This document shows, in pieces, positions 60,652-64,000 of a stretch of 64,000 nucleotides of DNA. Source of the DNA: Diplolepis rosae (Eukaryota; Arthropoda; Insecta; Hymenoptera; Diplolepididae); assembly GCA_030998225.1 (NCBI GenBank), contig JAPYXD010000753.1, positions 4,558,001 through 4,622,000 of the forward strand. The letters are read 5' to 3'. The notes under the pieces are model-generated. The model saw only the letters and a program-made list of their open reading frames with translations, searched no databases and was not told the origin of the DNA. How positions within the stretch are numbered: the stretch's first letter is position 1; each line of letters starts with the position of its first letter. The translations under genes were made by a program, and so were the position numbers.

Positions 60652-60723
60652 CTAGAACCTCAAATGAACTAAATGTACAGGCAGATGGAAACTGTTCCAC
60701 CCAATGAGCAACGCGTGTCTTAA
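60652..60723 (-). CDS. Isolated candidate internal exon, unrecognised
   Basis: Minus strand: strong acceptor (CTTATTTTTACAG), then 72 bases, then a strong donor (GTAAGAC). Only one frame is open throughout. It encodes 23 complete codons (KTRVAHWVEQFPSACTFSSF then EVL) with phase 1 at both ends. It lies in a unique stretch (60401-60810). It has the same strand as the ceramidase and the 27512 exon but cannot be linked to either by frame or family. Confidence 0.35.
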   Translation of the reverse strand, partial: LRHALLIGWNSFHLPVHLVHLRF

Positions 60724-60809
60724 CTGTAAAAATAAGTATATATCTGAGAATTTAAAGCGATATTCATGAATACTTCAGTCATTATTCAAAAATAAAATAA
60801 ACTAATGGG

Positions 60810-60910
60810 CACAGGGACATAGTCCTCTTTAAGACGTCTTTAAGACGTCTTTTAGATATATCAAGTCTTGAAGACGTCTGTCGGACATAGGTCAACGTCC
60901 ATGTCTTATG
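60810..60910. repeat. GACGTC-element, subfamily B fragment
   Basis: AATGGGCACAGGGACATAGT then three GACGTC words at 11-base spacing; truncated before its right half. Confidence 0.65.
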
Positions 60911-60956
60911 GAGAAGGACTGATAATATTTTTTTAAATTTTACTTTAGTTAATTTT

Positions 60957-61395
60957 ACCTGGTTACCTGGCTCTAACCTGGCACGAAATACTGAACCAGA
61001 AACGGACCTCTTTAAATAAATAGCCAAAAAAAATGGTATTGAAATAAACTATCTGGAGATCTCGGCTCAAATCTGGCTTGGTGTTCCATACCAGGTCAGG
61101 ACTTGCCAATATCGTGCCATGTCTGAGCCACAATACATTTTTTGCTTGAGAAAAAAACAGATTTCTATCAAAGATTGATGAATGTGATTTCTTCTTGATA
61201 CTGAATCCTAAGTAAACAATTTATTGCGGCTCAGGCCTGGCACAATATTGGTATGTCTTCACCTTGTATGGAACACCGAGCCAGGTTTGAGCCGAGATAT
61301 CTGGATATTTTATTTCAATACCATCTGTTGGTTTGACCATTTATCTGAAGAGATCCGTTTCTGGTGCAGTATTTCGTGCCAGGCTAGGACCAGGT
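60957..61395. mobile_element. Foldback element with about 180-bp arms
   Basis: The left arm 60957-61137 and right arm 61218-61395 (reversed) share CCTGGCACGAAATACTG, CCAGAAACGGA, ATGGTATTGAAATAAA, ATCTCGGCTCAAA and GGTGTTCCATAC in order. The loop is about 80 bases. The words CCTGGC/GCCAGG recur inside the arms. No coding capacity. 61396-62270 after it is AT-rich and unrecognised. Confidence 0.8.
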
Positions 61396-62271
61396 TGAAG
61401 AATTTGAGCACGGATTATATAAAATTATACCTAAATCCATTAAGAGAGAACATTCAATTTCATGAAAAATAGAAATTTAGAAATATTTTTCTTTCTTAAT
61501 TAAACATAAGTATCATGATAATTAAATAACTATAACATTTTGCAACTACTATAATTATAATATCGTTCTAACAAATTCTTTAATTAGTCGAGCTCCAATT
61601 TTTTGTTATTATTGTAATTCTACATATGCAGAAATGTGACAGTTACACTACTTATGTATTTTTATGACACTTTAATGAAAGCGTCTGATTCTCCCAATGA
61701 CAACTTTTACGATTATACTACTAGTAACGATATTTTACTGGAATAAGGACAACGTTTTATATTCTCACGCTCACATGAATGGATTTAAAAGCCAAGAGAT
61801 TTCTACACACGTATCAAAATAAGAACAAATCCTAAATTTACACAATAATAAAAAATTAAAATAACATCGAAAATGAATCAATCTACTTTCGATTATTTCG
61901 AAAGTATCACAAGTTATTATCGGTCGTATGTAAAGAAACGCACAATATAATAGCAGAGGAAAGAAATAATTTAAGTTTTTTTTTAAAATTGTCAGGTAAC
62001 AGGAAATATCTAAAGCATTAATATCAACTTTATGGGTCGAGTTTATAGACTTCACCTTCGACTAATTCTTTACGTAAAACGATGCAAGAATAGAATCACT
62101 TATGATTACATAAACCTATATTTTTATATTTCCTTATTTTAACATTTGGCCAGGATCATTAATATTTTCTCTTCATTAAGAATTCTTATTTTCAAGTGTA
62201 ACACATTTTTTTTTACAAAACTACAAAAAAATTAACTAAATTTGGACAAAACAATATTAATAAGAATCATT

Positions 62272-63110
62272 TAACGTTTTTGGGACGTCCTAAGGACGTC
62301 TTGCGGATTTCTATATCTGTCTTTTTGTTTTTGTTTGGACGTCTTCTGCTTTAAAGACATCTTTTAGACAAAAAAATGCCCAAAAGACAGTAAAACGACT
62401 AAAAATAAAATCACTGGAACGTCTTTTAAAACATTGGATATTTTAATAGTGTCTCTGGACTTTGGTGTCAGACTCGGTGTTTTCTGCTGAACGTCTTAAG
62501 GACATGAAATGTCCTCAGTACACTGAAGTCTACAAAACGTCTTCCAAATTCTCGCAGACTTCAATGTCAGTCTCTTTTCCATCCCGGAGACGTATCATCT
62601 CTTAGAGACGTCTTTAGTGGATAAAACGACCAGAAAAGAGCAAAAAACCTAAAACTAAAGTTTTTAGGATGTTTTAAAGACGTTCCAAAGACGTCCAATA
62701 TTACTGCATCTACTGGTATTAACTACAAGATAAAAACCCAATAGGCACAAGGGCATTAGACGTCTTCGGAAAACCTTAAAGACGTTTTGTTGATTTTAAT
62801 CTCAGTATTATTGTTATTCAAAAAAATTATGTCTTTGAGACATCTTTTCAACATAAGACGTCAGAGAAAGCAGCAGAAAGTCTGATACTAAAGTTTGCAG
62901 CACATTATTGATACATATCTAAGATGTCCAGTCCCCGTGTCCATTCCCAGTGGACCCAGTGGGTGTTTTCGTCTTTGAGATATTATAAAGACGTCTTTAA
63001 GACATCAAACGTCTGAAAGACAGCATACAGGCAGGCACTGACATCTTAAAGACGTTTTCTGGACATCCTAAAGGCGTCTAACGTCCCCGTACTCACCAGA
63101 CTGGAGACTT
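62272..63110. repeat. GACGTC-element cluster, subfamily A (about 4 copies)
   Basis: Copies at 62272-62440, 62450-62715, 62740-62945 and 62950-63100. Between the last two lies TTCCCAGTGGACCCAGTGGG, a junction of two element ends. Confidence 0.65.
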
Positions 63111-63540
63111 TTTATTGTGAAAAATATTCTTCAATATTTAAAATAAGTCTAACGCTTTGAATGACTGGAATGAACTCAATGATTTGTTACTCCATATGCT
63201 CCCATAAAATGAACAAACGCATGTTTGAAATCGCATAGAATTCGAGACTTTATCAGATGAACCTGTGGTACACCGTACAGAATAATTCGTAGTAATGTGC
63301 TTTTTCATTTATGTTGCCGCTCCTACGCAACGTGCATACAACTGCACTTATCATAAATGAAAGAAAGTTGTTCGAGTTACAAAATATTTTCTTTCCAGTT
63401 TTATCATTTTTTTCAAATCCTGTCCGTAGTATTTGTAAATTTGCTTCATCATTCCGAAAATCAAGACTAATTAGAACTAATTTTAAAAATACCTTACACT
63501 TTATTGATAGATGTAACATCAATAAGCAATGGGGCAGTTA

Positions 63541-63640
63541 ACGTCTTCGAGACGTCTTAAAGACGTCTTTCGGTCATAGGACGTCCACAAGATATTAATG
63601 ACAATACATAGACGTCTTATAGACACCCGAGTGAAAATTT
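63541..63640. repeat. GACGTC-element fragment
   Basis: Words at 11-base spacing (ACGTCTTCGAGACGTC, then TTAAAGACGTC) ending in a B-like half. 63111-63540 before it is unrecognised. Confidence 0.55.
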
Positions 63641-63679
63641 CCATGTGACTCTGACGAAGTCTTGGTCAGAGAGACAAAT

Positions 63680-64000
63680 TCGTTAGTAAAATACTCATTC
63701 AGATCGGGGCCAGACTTGGCAGCCCGATTTCGTAGAATGATTTAGTCTGGGCCTAGTTCGGCTATGTGTTTTTTCATCAGCCTGTGCCAAAGTATGGCAA
63801 TTTGGACACACGTATATTATTACAGATTTTAACCTATGAAACTATTTTAATGTGTGCCAGGCTAGGCCCAGTCCTGTCATACCCTAAGTTGGAAAGAAAT
63901 TCGAGTCGCGTCTGGACTCGGACAATCGTACGGAATGCAAGAATTTATACAAAATGACATAGCCCAGACCTGGCGCAAGCCTGGCAAGCCTTGTTTTTGC
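63680..64000. repeat. GCCAGGC/GGCCCAG word element, cut by the window edge
   Basis: CCAGACTTGGCAGCCCG, GTCTGGGCCTAG, GTGCCAGGCTAGGCCCAG and CCCAGACCTGGCGCAAGCC share words with the foldback at 60957-61395. Probably a related element running past 64000. Confidence 0.5.

Noticed and set aside
63253..63522. 89-codon minus frame
   Set aside because: Unrecognised and overlapped by an equally long plus frame; no splice or promoter support.
1..64000. GACGTC words as CREB/ATF enhancers of nearby genes
   Set aside because: The typical word is AGACGTCT or GGACGTCC, not TGACGTCA, and it occurs hundreds of times, so a gene-specific enhancer role is not supported.

Overview
The window looks like nuclear DNA of an insect or close arthropod. 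It is AT-rich and dominated by repeats. It holds a Rebers-Riddiford (RR-2) cuticle protein gene with a TATA box and a TCAGT initiator, a short secreted trypsin-fold protein, the C-terminal half of a neutral ceramidase, a mariner transposase remnant and a Ty3/Gypsy pol scrap. All introns read here are GT-AG. No bacterial-type operon, tRNA, rRNA or CRISPR array was seen. The order cannot be fixed from sequence alone.

Layout. (1) 34-2843, minus: a four-exon serine protease homolog (291 aa) lacking the catalytic His and Ser. (2) 3-7 kb: MITE clusters, a Gypsy-like fragment, an unrecognised open frame and a broken mariner. (3) 7056-7573 and 28119-28636: two 518-bp copies of one terminal-inverted-repeat element in opposite orientation. 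(4) 15163-23262, minus: eight exons (376 aa) of the C-terminal half of a neutral ceramidase; the N-terminal half was not found. (5) 24-31 kb: long low-complexity blocks, each built from its own short word, plus a possible terminal exon at 27512-27635. (6) 31.4-50 kb: mostly GACGTC-rich repeats, locally amplified into tandem arrays with periods of 384, 141, 299, 98, about 265 and 391 bp. (7) 50552-57170, plus: a three-exon RR-2 cuticle protein gene (182 aa) with its core promoter and a 4.3-kb second intron full of repeats. (8) 57-64 kb: more GACGTC elements, a foldback element and one isolated candidate exon at 60652-60723.

The dominant structure is a family of palindromic non-autonomous elements ending in CCAGTGGGCAC/GTGCCCACTGG. 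Their arms are made of GACGTC words spaced at 11 bp, in at least three subfamilies. They fill intergenic DNA and the introns of all three genes but spare the exons. The three recognisable genes are unrelated in pathway (extracellular SPH, sphingolipid hydrolysis, cuticle) and show no sign of working together. The parts most worth a second look are the 11-bp phased GACGTC architecture, the parallel word-built repeat families, and the half ceramidase lying inside an inverted element pair.
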